This document shows positions 14,440 through 32,487 of a stretch of DNA of 64,000 nucleotides, one piece after another. The notes below the pieces were generated by a model. That model did not search any database. It was not told the DNA's origin and was given only the letters and a program-made list of their open reading frames with translations. This DNA is from Macrobrachium rosenbergii. Its lineage: Eukaryota > Arthropoda > Malacostraca > Decapoda > Palaemonidae. Numbering within the stretch: position 1 is the first letter of the stretch; each line of letters starts with the position of its first letter. The stretch covers positions 5,492,331 through 5,556,330 of the forward strand of contig NC_089794.1 of assembly GCF_040412425.1 (NCBI RefSeq). The letters are read 5' to 3'. A program made the position numbers and the translations under genes.

Positions 14440-14985
14440 GTGTCTTTCACACAATTCAGACTTTCAGACACCCTGAAATTTGTCTTATATAATTTCCGTA
14501 GGAGTTCTTTAACAGCCTTCTGTTATGTACAAAACAATAATTTGTCTTATTCAGACATTATTTCATTTATTTTAAAGGCAATTGAAAGTTTACAGACCCT
14601 TTGAAATTTTTCATCAGACAATTAATTTTTAACAGTCTTTTTAGACACCCTGATTTTCTCTTATTCAGACATTAGCCATGTTCATTCTGAACAATTGATT
14701 CATTATATTTCCTAACCCTGAAATTTATCTTATTCAAACATTTAATGGTTTGACTGGGAATTGGCACCCTGAATATTTGTCTTTTAACATGACAATTTGT
14801 GAAATTCTGAACAATTGAGTCTTTCAGACACCCTGAAATTTAAGTTTTTTCAGACAACTTTCAGTCTATTCAGACACCTTTTCATTTTTCAGACAACTGG
14901 GCCAGAAATCTTGAGTCTCTTCAGACATATTGAACCTGTTCCCTCAACAGCCTCTGAGTCTTTTCAGACATTTGAGTTTTCAAAC
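14440..14985. repeat. Degenerate TTCAGACA-rich tandem array
   Basis: TTTCAGACACCCTGAAATTT and shorter forms (TTATTCAGACATT, TTTTCAGACAACT, TCTTCAGACATAT) recur over about 545 bp at irregular 30-50-nt spacing, with CCCTGAAATTT often following. This is a decayed minisatellite in non-coding sequence upstream of the Lys/Glu-rich frame. Confidence 0.7.
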
Positions 14986-14993
14986 AGGACATA

Positions 14994-15437
14994 ATGTATG
15001 AACACTACAAGAACGTTTATACGGACATAACAGAGCCCATGCAAAATGAGGACTTCAAGTTTGATATCCGCTTGAGAATCACACTTCATGTAAGCCCTGA
15101 GGAGTGGGATCAAAAGACAGTAGATATTACCAAGGCAGAAAGAGAGGCTTCAAGACCGGAAGAAATGAGAAAGAAAGGAAACCCAGGAGAAACTGAGAAG
15201 AAAGAAATGATCTATGGATGGAAAGAGAAGAAAGAAAGTCCAGGAGAAACAGGAAGAGCCAGAAAGACAGGAGAAGGAGAAAGAAAGGCAGTTTTAGGAG
15301 AAGGAGAGAATAGTCCAGGAGAAATGAGAAGAGTCAGAAAGGCAGGAGAAGGAGAAAGAAAGAATAGCCCAGAAGAAACGAAAAGAAGAGGCAGAAAGAC
15401 AGAAGAGGAGGGGAAAAAGCTCATCAGCTTGAAATAG
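14994..15437 (+). CDS. Lys/Glu/Arg-rich 147-residue frame, possibly retrotransposon gag linker
   Basis: It starts with MYEHYKNVYTDITEP. After residue 50 it becomes highly charged, with repeated blocks of the type ESPGETGRARKTGEGERK, NSPGEMRRVRKAGEGERK and NSPEETKRRGRKTEEE. Low-complexity charged linkers of this kind occur between the capsid and nucleocapsid regions of some arthropod Ty3/gypsy gag proteins. It lies about 620 bp upstream of CCHC-like knuckles on the same strand (16050-16300). No capsid domain is recognisable and the stop at 15437 separates it from them. It could be a purine-rich tandem repeat that is open by chance. Confidence 0.35.
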   Translation: MYEHYKNVYTDITEPMQNEDFKFDIRLRITLHVSPEEWDQKTVDITKAEREASRPEEMRKKGNPGETEKKEMIYGWKEKKESPGETGRARKTGEGERKAVLGEGENSPGEMRRVRKAGEGERKNSPEETKRRGRKTEEEGKKLISLK

Positions 15438-16560
15438 CAGCTCATGACAGGCGCAACACACCAACACCCTCTCCTCACTCAAACTCAGCAGTGCAGGCAC
15501 CCTCATAAGGAGCCTGGCCTCAACCATATTGAAATTTCCTGATGGCCTATCAGCCCTACTGAAGAAAGTGTCTTGATCCTGGGAAAAAACCTTGAAGGAT
15601 TTTGGGTAATATTGCATTCAATGTTCTCCCCTGAGGATCAACCAATCTTTCCCTTGTTTGCCAAAACATCATAAAGGCTTTTGAAATAACTCCCCTTTGG
15701 AGGAAAAGGTGGAGAGATATGATTTTAAAAGAATCAGGAAACCTGGTCTGAGTGGATCTTCAAAACCAAGGCATTAAAACGATGGCTAGAATCTCTGCAA
15801 TCCACTACTATGTGGAGGATGTCCTAGTAACTCTTCCGGCTCGAGGACTTCTTATTTTATGCCCTCCAGCTCACACCACCCATCTAAGTGATAACTGCAT
15901 AAGACAGTGGATGAGTGCTGCCGTTGGGCTGACATAACAAATATGCATCATCCTCATCATAGTTACCATGACGAAAATTATATCCCTCCTCTCCTGCCTC
16001 AACCAACTCCCAGCAACCTCACAAGAATGGACACCCCCTTAAGAAACCTGTGTGTTGGTATTGTAAGAGAATAGGGCACCCCACTGAACAGTGCTGCTTG
16101 AATGCTGAGAATCAGCCAGAAGCCCCCTCTACATCCCGCAACAGGAAACACCCAACAAGCCACACCTGGATCATGGACGAAGGGTAAAGTCCCTCCAATT
16201 GGACTGTGGTTCCAGGTAAAGATTATAGCCAAACTTATTGCCCCGCTTGCAAAGTCTCTGGGCACTCTACCCAATTAAACAAAATGCCCAATAACAATAA
16301 GTCAATACACCTACCCTTAAAGGCAGTCACCGACCCAACTAATCACTTGGTCCTCCAGCCCATTACCCATTTATGTAGCACTTCCTGAGGTAGGTGCCCT
16401 GCCAGCCAGGTCAGGCATTTGATGATTCTGGCGCACAAATGTCCTCTCTAAGGGAAAAAAGTTCCCAAGCTACCATTAAAGATGAAAACTATCACTGATT
16501 AAACTTCAGTATCAATCACTTTAAAATGATACTCCTACTGCAAAGCTGGGGATCACAAAA
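15438..16560 (+). pseudogene. Degraded gag nucleocapsid and protease-like relic (Ty3/gypsy type)
   Basis: Across several frames on the plus strand I see CWYCKRIGHPTEQC at about 16056-16097, a perfect CX2CX4HX4C zinc knuckle. A second, damaged knuckle, YCPACKVSGHSTQLN, lies at about 16237-16281. About 130 bp further is FDDSGAQMSSLRE (16411-16450), which resembles an aspartic-protease active site (D-S/T-G-A-Q). Order and spacing fit the gag-protease junction of a Ty3/gypsy element. Stops and frame changes are frequent, and no reverse transcriptase follows. The upstream Lys/Glu-rich frame may be part of the same relic. Confidence 0.5.
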
Positions 16561-18470
16561 TCCATTATCTGAAATTTATTACCTTCCAGTCAGTCAGATA
16601 CATTCCTGGAGGTTATGGTCTCCTCTCAGTCCTCATCTAAATCAGCAATCCAGAGGTCCAAAACCCCCAAATCATTCATTGGGAACAAGTGTAGCCTCAA
16701 AACTGCCTGTTCCCCTGAACAGTGCCACCTGAATGCAATTTGCAGTAGCCCCCTCCAATAGATTGATTCCCTTCCATGCTGGTCCCTGGCCCTTCCCCAG
16801 TGCCGGTGCCAAAAATTCCTGTGGGATCTCCCTCCAGGAGATTCCACTTTGATTCACAATCTCTGCCAGTGTCACTTGGGTGCACTGAAATGCCAAGCTC
16901 CGTCCATCCCAAACGATGAGCAAATTGCCAAATCAATTATTAGTGCCTGGCTGCCTTTAGTGCTCAGTGCCAGACACGCCCCAAATCTCCATTCTAGAGA
17001 TTCCAGTCCAGCCCTCTTTTTCTCCTGGCTTGGCTCCTTAACAAATGAAATAAAATGTACGGATCCCTTCCGACCACAGCAAAAAACAAATGGGGAAGCC
17101 TCTCAACCCCGTGCCTGAGTTTGATTTGAATCTTTACCTGCAATGGCCCTCTTGCCCCACGATCACTTCTGCTCTGTCTCAGTCCACCGAGACACAACAG
17201 CGAGTAATAAATCTGCCATGTCTCAAATGAAACTTGCTGAACCACTGACAGGTCATGGTCTGCATGTAAAAGGGTCCCCTGCATCAGCCGGGAAAGAAGC
17301 TGACACTGGTGGCACTAAAATACCCTCCCAGGGCTCAGTTCCACCAATTTACCGAGACAATTAACAAAGTACAGAGAGTCCGTGGAGGAAAAAGCAACTG
17401 GACATTGTGATAATCCCAGGTAGACAAAGAGAGCCAGAGCTTTACTCCTGGCACCTCCAATTATAAAATGAAAAAAGTGGGTCTCTTTGTCCTACAAGAT
17501 TTTGGGAGTCTATCCAGAAGAGGATGTCAGGGTTCTTCACCTATTTATTTCCTTTTATATCTCTATCCTTATTCTTTCCTTTAAATTTCCCTTCCTTACT
17601 TTTGAATAAACTCAAAATTTTTTGCCTTACCAATGCCACATTTAACTTGATCCCTCTGTCCATGCAGAATCTGCAAATGGACAGATATGCCAACTGTATA
17701 AATCCTATGATTTCCCTTTCATGTCTACTGCAGCATGATGCATTTAACCCAATAACCGTTTTCTGTGGGAATCAGCTTTGGTGCCCCAGTTGTTATTTAG
17801 TTTGTTTGCGGTCAGTCAAAAATTTCCCTACCCAGACTGTCAGCAGAAAGTAAAACACAACAGTGAAACTAATCTCCTGGGGGCGCTATCTTTTTGAGGG
17901 CTGGGGGCTTTGATTGTTTTATTTTTATCAGGTTCTGTATCTTATTCCATATATTTTAACCCATCATAAGACTGCGTAACATATATACTGGCCGTATCCT
18001 TTTTCACCACAGTCACGTATTTATACGTCTGTTCAACCCTTAAGATAATAACAGCAATTTATCCCTTTGCTATAGAATTATCAATGTGGCAGCATTTGGA
18101 AAATAACATTCTCGTAGAAACTGACACAATGCATTGTTTCATATATGGAAGTTTATTTGTTGTATATGAAACTCTTTCTTTTTGACGTTTTAGAATTTAT
18201 AAATAACAGACATTACAACAATTAGTCATTAATTATAACTGTTACTAATCATCAAATTTTTTTTTGACAGGCCATTTAAACGTATACATTCAAGCTGTTT
18301 CCAAAAGATCTTGCATTTGGTAGTCTGTATAATCCAATCTTTGGGCTAAACCTAGTGTTTCTGTTATGAATTGCATATCATCCACGATGCATGTCTGTCC
18401 ATGTCTAAATAAAAAAATATAAATAAAAGTAAATTGTACAGAATTTCAAGTCATATACATATATATGTTT
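16561..18470. other. No gene recognised; possible continuation of the relic to ~17370
   Basis: 16561-17370 is less AT-rich than its surroundings and keeps moderate open frames on both strands, but I recognise no domain. 17370-18470 is ordinary AT-rich sequence. Confidence 0.4.
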
Positions 18471-18472
18471 GT

Positions 18473-18507
18473 ATGATATATATATATATATATACATACC
18501 ATATATA

Positions 18508-18550
<43 letters not shown>

Positions 18551-18560
18551 TATATATAAT
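18473..18560. repeat. Interrupted (AT)n tract
   Basis: AT runs separated by ACATACC and AGTA. Confidence 0.9.
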
Positions 18561-19630
18561 ATAAAAAAATATATTCAGGTATCCTTTGGAAGGAACATAA
18601 GTTGTTGTTTTCATGGGCCTTTCTTCTTCCTCCACCGCATCGAGTTTTTGGAAAAACCAGGGAACATTAGTTTGAGAATGATGCCTCAGATTATCCCAAG
18701 TCCTTTGACCAATTCCTTATTCCTTGTTTCAAAACGGACAATGGCGGATTTAGTGATCTTCCTTTTGTTCCTGGCAAGTTAAACGATCTGTTTTCTTTCC
18801 CAATGAATTTTGACCGTCGACAAGTGAATTCAAGAAACCATCATCAAAAAGAAGGAATTGTGTGTCTTTTTCCAAAACCGTTAAATCCCATAATATGAAC
18901 CCATTACTATTCGCCGCGGGTGGGATTTAACGAGGCGTAACCAACAGCCTATTTTATCAGTCAGATCCACCCAAGTCGAGCTTTTAGAAATTTCTGTGTT
19001 GTGTCTCGTCAATTGATAGTCAAACCAAAATGACCATGAACATGTAGTACGTTTCAGATGTTGCCACTTTTCCCAGATTTGATTCATAAAACCTTGATCT
19101 AAGTTTAGATATTGCGTAGATATGGACCCTCTGCCCCACCTTCCATGCTAGGTCTGAAACGGAAACAGTTTGCCACTTGTTCTGTGTATCTAACATGAAG
19201 ACGTAAAATGAATTAAATCTGGAGAATTATAATAATACATTAAACTGCTTTTATTAAAAATTTGATTGAGGATGATCTAGTTTTTAATCACCTAAATAAA
19301 TTATACTAATGCCCAATATCTAGCCCAGACTCTGGTGGTATTTATAATAAAAAAATAAATGCAAAGTACTATTGACCTCAAGTGATGGCAGATTTGTAAA
19401 TTAACTTGGCCTTTGTCCCGGAACCTGGAAACTTTCTTCCTGGACAGCCCTGTGGAGGAAGAAATTAGGGTTTTATGAATCGAGAAAAACCCCGAACTGA
19501 TTATGCAGATTAAAACTGTAGTCAATATAAGTCAGAAGTTTTGGAAGAAAGCTAATGACACCCAATGTGTCTACAGGGACTTTCTATGAAAGTTTTAACT
19601 AATACATAAATAACATCCATTTTTTTACAA
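18561..19630. other. No gene recognised
   Basis: Mixed sequence with only short frames at about 18881-19087 and 19301-19525; no motif seen. Confidence 0.45.
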
Positions 19631-19633
19631 CAG

Positions 19634-19740
19634 ACACACACACACACACACACATACTATTATTATTATATAGTATTATTATTATTATTATTATATATTA
19701 TATGCTGATATCTATATATATAAACATAATATAAATATAT

Positions 19741-19785
<45 letters not shown>

Positions 19786-19786
19786 C

Positions 19787-19824
<38 letters not shown>

Positions 19825-19874
19825 TATTAATTTATCAAAATATATATATTATACATATATACCATATGACATAA

Positions 19875-19911
<37 letters not shown>

Positions 19912-20160
19912 TAGAGATAGAGAGAGATATATATATATATATTGTATATAAATTATTTTATATTTTATATATTTTATATAAGTCCAAGCCTTATATATAT
20001 ATATATCATTTATTATATATATATGGCATATAATATTTATGCTATATTTTGCAACGTATATGGCATATAATAGAATCTTGCACTATATATATATATATAT
20101 ATTTATATATAAATATAAAAATTTTATTATATAACATATTATTATATAATATGTAATAAT
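19634..20160. repeat. (AC)n followed by a TA-saturated region
   Basis: (AC)n at 19634-19652, then about 500 bp in which TATATA runs alternate with short remnants of other sequence (AGTCCAAGCC, TTTTGCAACGTATATGGCA). The texture matches the TA-invaded copies at 37.4-38.4 and 43.6-44.0 kb. Confidence 0.85.
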
Positions 20161-20321
20161 AACATACCATTAATTGATCTGTATGTACATTTGTTCTTTT
20201 TATAGATGTTAAATTCTTAAACGTGAGGAATTATCAACTGTCTTTCAAAACTGGGAGGAAGGGTCTGGGTCCAAATATGAATCCATTGTCTCAGGAACGA
20301 TTTTAATAAAAGAAAACAGTT

Positions 20322-20362
20322 CTCTCTCTCTCTCTAAAGGTCTCTCTCTCTCTCTCTCTCTA
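20322..20362. repeat. (CT)n microsatellite
   Basis: Two (CT)n blocks separated by AAAGGT. Confidence 0.92.
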
Positions 20363-20756
20363 CGACTAAAATATGTAATTTGATTAAGAAAATGGTGATA
20401 CCGATAAATTTAATCATCTATTTTTAAAGATTTTCCTTTATCGATGTAATGAAACTGCCACTGTTTATATACGAAACTTCATGCCCCAGAATTATGGCAA
20501 CCGGTTCCAATCATCAAAACAGACCTCATTTTCCTGTCTTTAGATTTTAGCCTTGTTGTCGTTTTCGCATTTCTCATTCGTCGGATGAGTTTTCAGCATT
20601 GTCTCTTGTGCAAGATTGTCCACGTAACTGGAATTTAGAACACTATGGTGGTTTTGCGTATTGACCTCAGTGTTTCAAAGAAAGTTCTGTTCTAGATCTA
20701 ACCTAGTGATCTATGATTCGAGTTTATTCATAAGTAACGACATTAGATTCGAATGT

Positions 20757-20758
<2 letters not shown>

Positions 20759-20808
<50 letters not shown>

Positions 20809-20935
20809 CATATATATAACTCCCCATATATATAAATATATATATTATTGTCATATATATGCCTATATATAAATCCTATAGAGATATATATATATAGATA
20901 TAAATATATATATATATACATAAAAAAATGTGTAT
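20759..20935. repeat. (AT)n tract with islands of other sequence
   Basis: (AT)n at 20762-20805, then TATATA runs interleaved with AAGGCA, CTCCCC, GTC, GCC and CCTATAGAG. Confidence 0.9.
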
Positions 20936-22867
20936 ATAGTGACAGATTTGAATCTGATTTGTATACACCCTTTTACTAATCATGGTTTTGGAAACATCCC
21001 AAAAAATTGATGAAATAAATTAGCCAGAAATTAAATAAGTAAACAAAGCTTTTTCCTCGTTATTCAGAATGAAGCCTACATCTGCCAGTTCAGTCACTGA
21101 CTGAACATATCGTAAAATAATAAAACAGTTAAGTGAGTGAGATTTTTCTCATTTCATGGAATAATATCAATAAACTACAATTACTTATCGTTTCTCATTT
21201 GCGCTAGAACTGGTAAAGAAAAAAGAAGAAAGTAACTCATTACCGATACAAAGTTGGATTAGATAGGGATTATTCTCTTCTACCCCATGCGTCGAAAGAC
21301 CAAATTCCGTGTAAGAGAACGAACCAGCCCAGCAAAGTGTTGTCTCACTACATAAATGTCATAAGTGACTGATCTTCCCATTATTAGATACAGAAAATCA
21401 GAAAATTATGATAAAAGGGGGTTCGGAGGAAGTGTTTATGAAGGATATGGTCAGTAATTTACTTTAGTTTGACCTAGAGAAAACATATTTTAGAGGATTA
21501 ACCTTAAATCCTCAGGAAAATCGATCGTATATTATCCACTGCGCCACGGTCAAAACATCTGCTCCCGTAATATACGTACTAAACGGCTTTGGCAGCGTAA
21601 CGCTATTAAACCATAAAAATATTACTAAACAGGTTAGCATTAAAATACGATATTTTCATTGTCATTAGTTATTATTATATGAGTGCCAAAAAAACAATAT
21701 ATAGTGCCATTACAGACACTGGCAAATGATCCCGCCAGAGGAGTCGCGCCTCTGGCTACCTTTTGCGGCCTTGGGCTAAAGAATGAACCCTAGCCATTTT
21801 CTAAAGGCTAAACCTAAAATGTAATTTTCGACATATTTAAGCATCATCTTTTGTTAACAATCATTGATTACTCTTGAATCTGAAACCTATTCTCTTTGTT
21901 TAATTTGTAATGAAATCTTGAGTCTCAGACTCGCGACCTCGTGTTCATAGTGCCCAAAAGGCACTAAGCTGTTGCTCAGCTATCATGGAAACACCTAACT
22001 AAGCCTGCGTTTACCTTATTGTAATGCCTCTTCACGGCAGACTAACTGCATGTGTGCAAAATTCGTAATTGATTATTATTAAGAGTGGATGAAAAACCTC
22101 TAGAATTAACCTAGTATTAATTCACTGTTTGAACTCTAAAATTACGTTGTGAAGAATATTCTGATTAATGCTGCCTTAATGTAATCGAATTTAATGATAA
22201 GAATATCTCCTTTCTAGCAGCGAGTATTTATTCTGCATTAACGTAAATGTCAGTGCTGTTTTGCCTCTTGAAATTAATCGCTAAGCTGAAGTTTAAGTTA
22301 AATTATAGGGCACCAAAGGAAAATGAGAGAGAAGTAAAGTAAAGTCTTCAAGTGAGTTTGCTTGCCGATAATCTTTCTCCCCCGAATCTAAGGTGTGAAT
22401 GCTAACTTGGTTGGGGAGGTGCAACAGATGGGACCTCTTTTCCAAGCCACCTGTGTACGTTTTTACATCTGTAACATATCAGGGAAAGAAATAAAATTTT
22501 TTAAATTGTTTTAATTACTAGAACTATGGGTTTCCCAAAATGGTTAAGGCTAACCCTCTCACTGTTAAAAATAACTGCCTAAGGCCTTGTTCTCAGGTGA
22601 CCATTGTACCTTCTTGGCATCAAGCAGCGACATGGGAGGAGCCAGAAAAAGAGAAAGTCGTGCCCTCTTAACCCTCCACGAGGTTGACTGATGCCATGTG
22701 GTCATTACAGAAAAAGTGACGAAGATTGACCTTTGCCCCATCTGTGACTATGCGACGGTGTAATCTCTGAAGGTTATTTATAGATGATGCAATGAAAATC
22801 CAGAGAGAAGTTCTCAGAACACCACCGGGGACAGATGTCCTTAACCTTGCCTGACCCTCGAACTTTC
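20936..22867. other. No protein gene recognised; one tRNA-like patch
   Basis: Ordinary AT-rich sequence apart from the tRNA-like boxes at 21493-21547. A short palindromic patch (GTGCCCAAAAGGCAC) lies at about 21950-21964. Confidence 0.45.
21493..21547 (-). repeat. tRNA-like A and B boxes (possible SINE head)
   Basis: On the minus strand TGGCGCAGTGG (21547-21537) is a perfect A box and GGTTAATCCTC (21503-21493) a weak B box, 43 nt apart as in tRNAs. The cloverleaf does not close, so this is at most a tRNA-derived SINE head or pseudogene. Confidence 0.35.
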
Positions 22868-25306
<2,439 letters not shown>

Positions 25307-26650
25307 TAATAGGATTAGGGCCTTGGTGAAGGAGATAATTGATCATATGAGATATAAATACATGGAAGAAGAGAGGGTCATAAACAGGCATACATCAGTA
25401 TTACTAAGGTAGTCAAGAAGAGATTGGGAGAGAAAAAGAAAGTAAGAAAATAGTTGAGTTGGGGGGGTGGGAAGTGGAAGGGCGGAGGTTTTAAGTCAAA
25501 TAGAATCTCAAAAGATGCCAAGAATTCTCTATCAATGATATAACTACAAAAAGAGGTAGCAATAAATAAACGAATCGAGGACTGAAATAATAAAAATAGA
25601 AAGATGCTGCCTGAGAAAATGCACACGTGTGCCAAGAGAGATAGTTTCTGCAGAATTCTTGTTTGCGAAAGATCGGAAAGAAGTGGAGGTAAGGGAAAGG
25701 CTTAATGCATGTTTATAAATGTCTGTGATACTGACTACTAAGGATGTAATGAGGACAATCATAAGGTTAAAATATGGAAAGACGACGAGAATCTAACAAT
25801 AATAAGAAAGATGTATTACAGTGGTGTTATATAGATTACATGTCTGAATAATTGTTCCACTGCATAAAAGTAAAGATGATGTAATCTATTGAGAACTATA
25901 AATGCATTACGTGACTCAGTAACTCAGTTTACCCAAGAAGGATAGTGTATGGTAGGATTTTCATGGAGAAATACTGTAGTATGATTGATAGGGAGAGGTG
26001 AGTATAGGTGTGGATAAAAACAAGCATGTGTGGATCCTATTTTTTTTAAGAAAAAGTAGTGCGTGGCATGTCTGAGCCTGGAAAAAGTTTATGATAGAAC
26101 TATCAGAGAGATAATGAAGATACTGAAAATGATGGCTGATATAAAAGGTAAATTGTTGATAACGATTATTAGTTTTCATAATAGAAAGCGAAGTAAATAT
26201 GAGAATCTGCAGACGGAAGATTGAGTAGTTAAGTTAATGAGTGAACCTGAGACAAGTGTGTAAGGCGTAAAGTCTGACTGATATACATAATTAATAATAA
26301 AGGAAAATCAAATATCCATGTCTTTATGACATAACTCCCACAAAAAAAAAAAAAAAAAAAAAATCGGGTGTTTCAAAATCTCGCAGTTAATTCCAACTTT
26401 TTTCACGGATGGGATTTAAATGGACATTGTTTTTAGTCCGAAATATATTGCCCTAAAAAACACTTCACAAGTTCTATCCTTGATGAAAATATAGAAAAGC
26501 AAACTAATAATCTTTAAAAGTTAAGTAGTCTAACTTTTGGTATTCTCTTTATCAAACTGTCGGCTCGACATCATTTTTTAGTGGATCCATAGGTTTATTC
26601 TAGCAAAGAAAAAAAAAATTCACCCCAAAGCTCAGAGTATCGCATTTCTG
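25307..26650. other. No gene recognised
   Basis: Purine-rich on the plus strand (many AAGA/GGAAG words) with a poly-A run at 26342-26362; frames are short and lack motifs. Confidence 0.45.
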
Positions 26651-26654
26651 TGAA

Positions 26655-28790
<2,136 letters not shown>

Positions 28791-28993
28791 AGCGTATCCT
28801 TAAGTAGGCTGTAAACCAGGCTAACGGGAAACCTTAGGTGGTTCCTGTGAGCCTCCAAATGGTGCGTATGGAATTATATATAAGGATATTATGGCCCCTG
28901 AGTAGGATTTCACCTGGGTTAACAAACCATAATATGTACGTAATGGTCAGAAATGTAAGAAGTATCGCACATAAAATTTTTATGGCTTGTGTC

Positions 28994-28998
<5 letters not shown>

Positions 28999-29055
<57 letters not shown>
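28999..29055. repeat. (GA)n microsatellite
   Basis: Pure (AG)n of about 57 bp. Confidence 0.97.
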
Positions 29056-29056
<1 letters not shown>

Positions 29057-29787
29057 GAATAAATTGTTTGATTTTTTATGACATGAGTCTTCAACCAATT
29101 AATATTATTCTTTGCAGTTCAAAAGAGAGAAAGTGAGTCATGAGTTGTCGAATTTTCTTATTACTGTGTTCTTAAATGTATAGATTCTTACTACAATAAC
29201 CCAATCCCACCTTTCGATATAGGGTGAAATTATTTTTTTTTATAACTTATCAATAGATTACATTTTATTTATAGCATGGCTATCTCTTTAAACAATTTTA
29301 ATTTGAAAGAAAGAGTACACATGAAAATTTCAAAATCTTCCAGCTGACTTTACCATTCCGCTTTACATTAAGATGACCGTCCAGAAATGAGTACCGATTA
29401 GATAAATAAAGCAGACATGTATTGAAAGACTTAATATTTGATCAGGATGTCAACTGACACCTAAGGCTAAACCGTGTATATCAATAGCTCCTCTCCTCAA
29501 AAGTGAAGGACAGGTAAAAAAAAAAAAAGTAAAAGGTAAAAAGAAAAGTTACTAACAACATGACATAAAGGAAAAGGACAATGGATAAAACGAAAAAAGG
29601 GCATTTGGAACCGTTCTCTAAGTGTAACAGTAAAGAAACAACGCCTGAAGTCAGGAAACAGAATCTTGTCTCGTCCATATATATGGTCATGGCATCCCAC
29701 AACCGAGCTAGTGGCACTAAGGAAAATAACCTGCTTCTCATTCGGTGTCTTGAGCCACAGCCATAAATTGGGATGCTTTCCAGCAGC

Positions 29788-29849
<62 letters not shown>

Positions 29850-30011
29850 CAGAAACACCTATTTGTTGGAGAGAAAAAAACTCCGCAGAGTTTACCCAGT
29901 TATGGTGACGACAAATTGGGAGATCTTCGTTGTAACAACAGTAATGGTATATGCTTGGCACCGACCCAAGACAGGCGGGTTATACTTGATGGGGTTACAA
30001 GATCACATTTT

Positions 30012-30089
<78 letters not shown>

Positions 30090-30919
30090 TTATTTTTATA
30101 TATACAATTCCGCACAAAACTCATAGTCACGAATTATTAGATGTTGGTCGTGACTATGCTCACGGCAAAAGCTTGACACAGACCAAAAAGAAATGAGGTG
30201 TCCAAACCTGATGCACGAGGATCGGGGCACTGGTCTCTATAATAAGTTAAGCGATCCTTCATTCACGCCTGAGAGAATATTTGAAGCAGTCGAGCAAGTT
30301 ACAGAGCCATCTAACCTTTCTAGAGTATCACTAATGAGGTGGCTCATTGGGTGTGCTACAAGGAAAAGCTTTCTTGTCATTCGTTTTAATACTCCCTCCC
30401 TTTCTGGGTTTATACTGACATAACACCCGTTTCTGACACAGCTGTCACATTAATTTCTGCATAAGAACAGAATTAACATAATTGCAGCACAATAACATTT
30501 GCTAGTTGTTTTATTGTGTATTTTCCTTCTCCTCCTCTTTGTCTTCGTTCAAATTTCCCCAGGTAATTTCCTTACTTTGGCTTTCATTTTTCAAATATTC
30601 ACAATTATATTAGGTTCCTCCACCAAAAAAAAAAAAAAACACTGAAACAAGATGAATTTGGATTAATTATTGCCCAACTTAATTTCCTTGATGTTAATAT
30701 TTAATGTACGTGTTGAATAAAGATCAAAATAGTATATTTCATGCACGGTGAAGCTGGTGGGAAAATTGAATTAGATCGCTAAAAATTTTAATTTCAGTTA
30801 ACGTTTTTTACCTTAATACTTTGCTCTGCCTGTTTTGTAATCTTATCTGTGGCTACAGCATCAAACAAATTTCATAAAGCATTTTGATGTTCAAGGGACT
30901 CAACCAAAAGCCTTGGGCT
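29056..30919. other. No gene recognised; two further (GA)n tracts
   Basis: (GA)n lies at about 29791-29846 and 30016-30085. The RERERE/LSLSL frames over them are repeat translation. A 76-codon frame at 30193-30423 has no recognisable family. Confidence 0.5.
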
Positions 30920-31232
30920 TTTAGTTTTCTGTAAAAAAAAACTATTGTGCCGGCTTTGTCTGTCCATCCGCACTGTTGTTGTCCGCCCTCAGATCTTAAA
31001 AACTACTTAGGTTAGAGGGCTGCAAATTGGCATGTTGATCATCCACCCTCTAATCATCAAACATACAAAACTGAATCCCTGTAGCCTCAGTAGTTTTTAT
31101 TTTATTTAAGGTTAAAATTAACCATAATTGTGCGTCTGGCAACGATACAGGATAGACCACCACCGGGCCGTGGTTAAAGTTTCTAGGGCCGGGGCTCATA
31201 CAGCTTATCCCGACACCACTGTGATTATACCA
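30920..31232 (+). repeat. Interspersed repeat X, truncated copy
   Basis: From TTAGTTTTCTGTAAAA through TTGTGCCGGCTTTGTCTGTCC, TCTTAAAAACTACTTAGG, GGTTGATCATCCACCCTC-like sequence, and GGGCCGTGGTTAAAGTTTCTAG to CTCATACAGC, this is the reverse complement of 34160-34560. The copy ends about 90-100 bp short of the other. It has the look of a common interspersed family of this genome; the class is not determinable here. Confidence 0.85.
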
Positions 31233-32487
31233 ACACCACTGAATGAGCACTCACAAACACGCACATGCACACTCACACGTAAGTTCAACATAATTAAAAT
31301 AACTATTTTCTGCTCCACAGGGAATCATTTTTGTATTGCACTCATTTTGTAGGAGACATTTCTATTTTTTCACCTTCACGTAACTTGTAACTTTTTATTT
31401 TACTGAGTCAATGTTTAGATTTTCCATAATTTTCACAAATTAACGACCCCTTCCCGGTGGCAATGCCTTGTATTTACCTTTTGAAACAGATATTTTACCA
31501 GTGCAGGACAGAACTTACCGCTAACTACGCATTATTCAAGACGTATCTTTTTCTTAGAATTGGTGATATTTCTTCTTTATTACTAAACTCAACCTCTGTT
31601 TCCCATCCCTCTTACCTTCCGAAGCAACGCAATATACAATACACACATAGAATCGAATCAGAATTATTATTTTCTTTTTATGCAGTCAAGGATTACAGGT
31701 AAATGTTATAAAACCACACGAAGTTCTAAGCTTTTTAATTTTATTTCTAAATAGCCGCTGTGCTACCCCGTTACATTATAGCTATTTTGGAATATATCCG
31801 ACGTGCCCTGGTAAGGCAGTCATAAAAATTATATTTTTCAGTCAAAGTTCCCAATGAACTACGGAGGATTATCTCAGTATCTATTTAAACAACTAAAGTC
31901 TCCCAAAATTCTGTAAATTATCACATAACACGTTAAAATTTTTCGTCTAGTCATGAAACACCTCTTGATATATTGCTTCAGAATAATCAAAGAACCAATG
32001 GGTAAACGAAAGAACTCTTTACATAGCAGTAATCACAGCAAAATGAAGCCTTAAGTTCTTATAACCAGACACCTGACTCTTGCCACCTTCCACCAAACCC
32101 CGGGGACGCTACGATGCTGGTTATGGTCATCAGTCAGAACGGGAATTTATCAATAACACGTATTAATTACTATTTTGCAGTAATTTTCATGGTTAAAACT
32201 ATATTTGACAAATATAAATATATTTAATTCCAAACTAAAACAAACATACGGTACAGTTTAAATCACTCGATTGAATTTTAACCAAATGAAGAACGCTAAT
32301 CAGCAAAGCATCGCGTGGATTTTCATTATACATTTTTATATACGTTCTTGACAATGATTTAATATCTTTGAATTTTGCAGTTACAAAGGACAATTATGAG
32401 GTATTATCGAATGCTGTACAGGATCATACCACACCAAGGAAACAAACACCCATTATCACATTATTTTCTTTTTCTTTTTGCATCTCC
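31233..32487. other. No gene recognised
   Basis: AT-rich sequence between repeat X and the hAT element; no motif seen. Confidence 0.5.

Noticed and set aside
21905..21990. Second tRNA-like patch (minus TAGCTGAGCAACAGC ... GGTCGCGAGTC)
   Set aside because: The A box is poor and no cloverleaf forms; too weak to call.
28838..30126. RERERE and LSLSLS frames
   Set aside because: Translation of (GA)n/(CT)n microsatellites.
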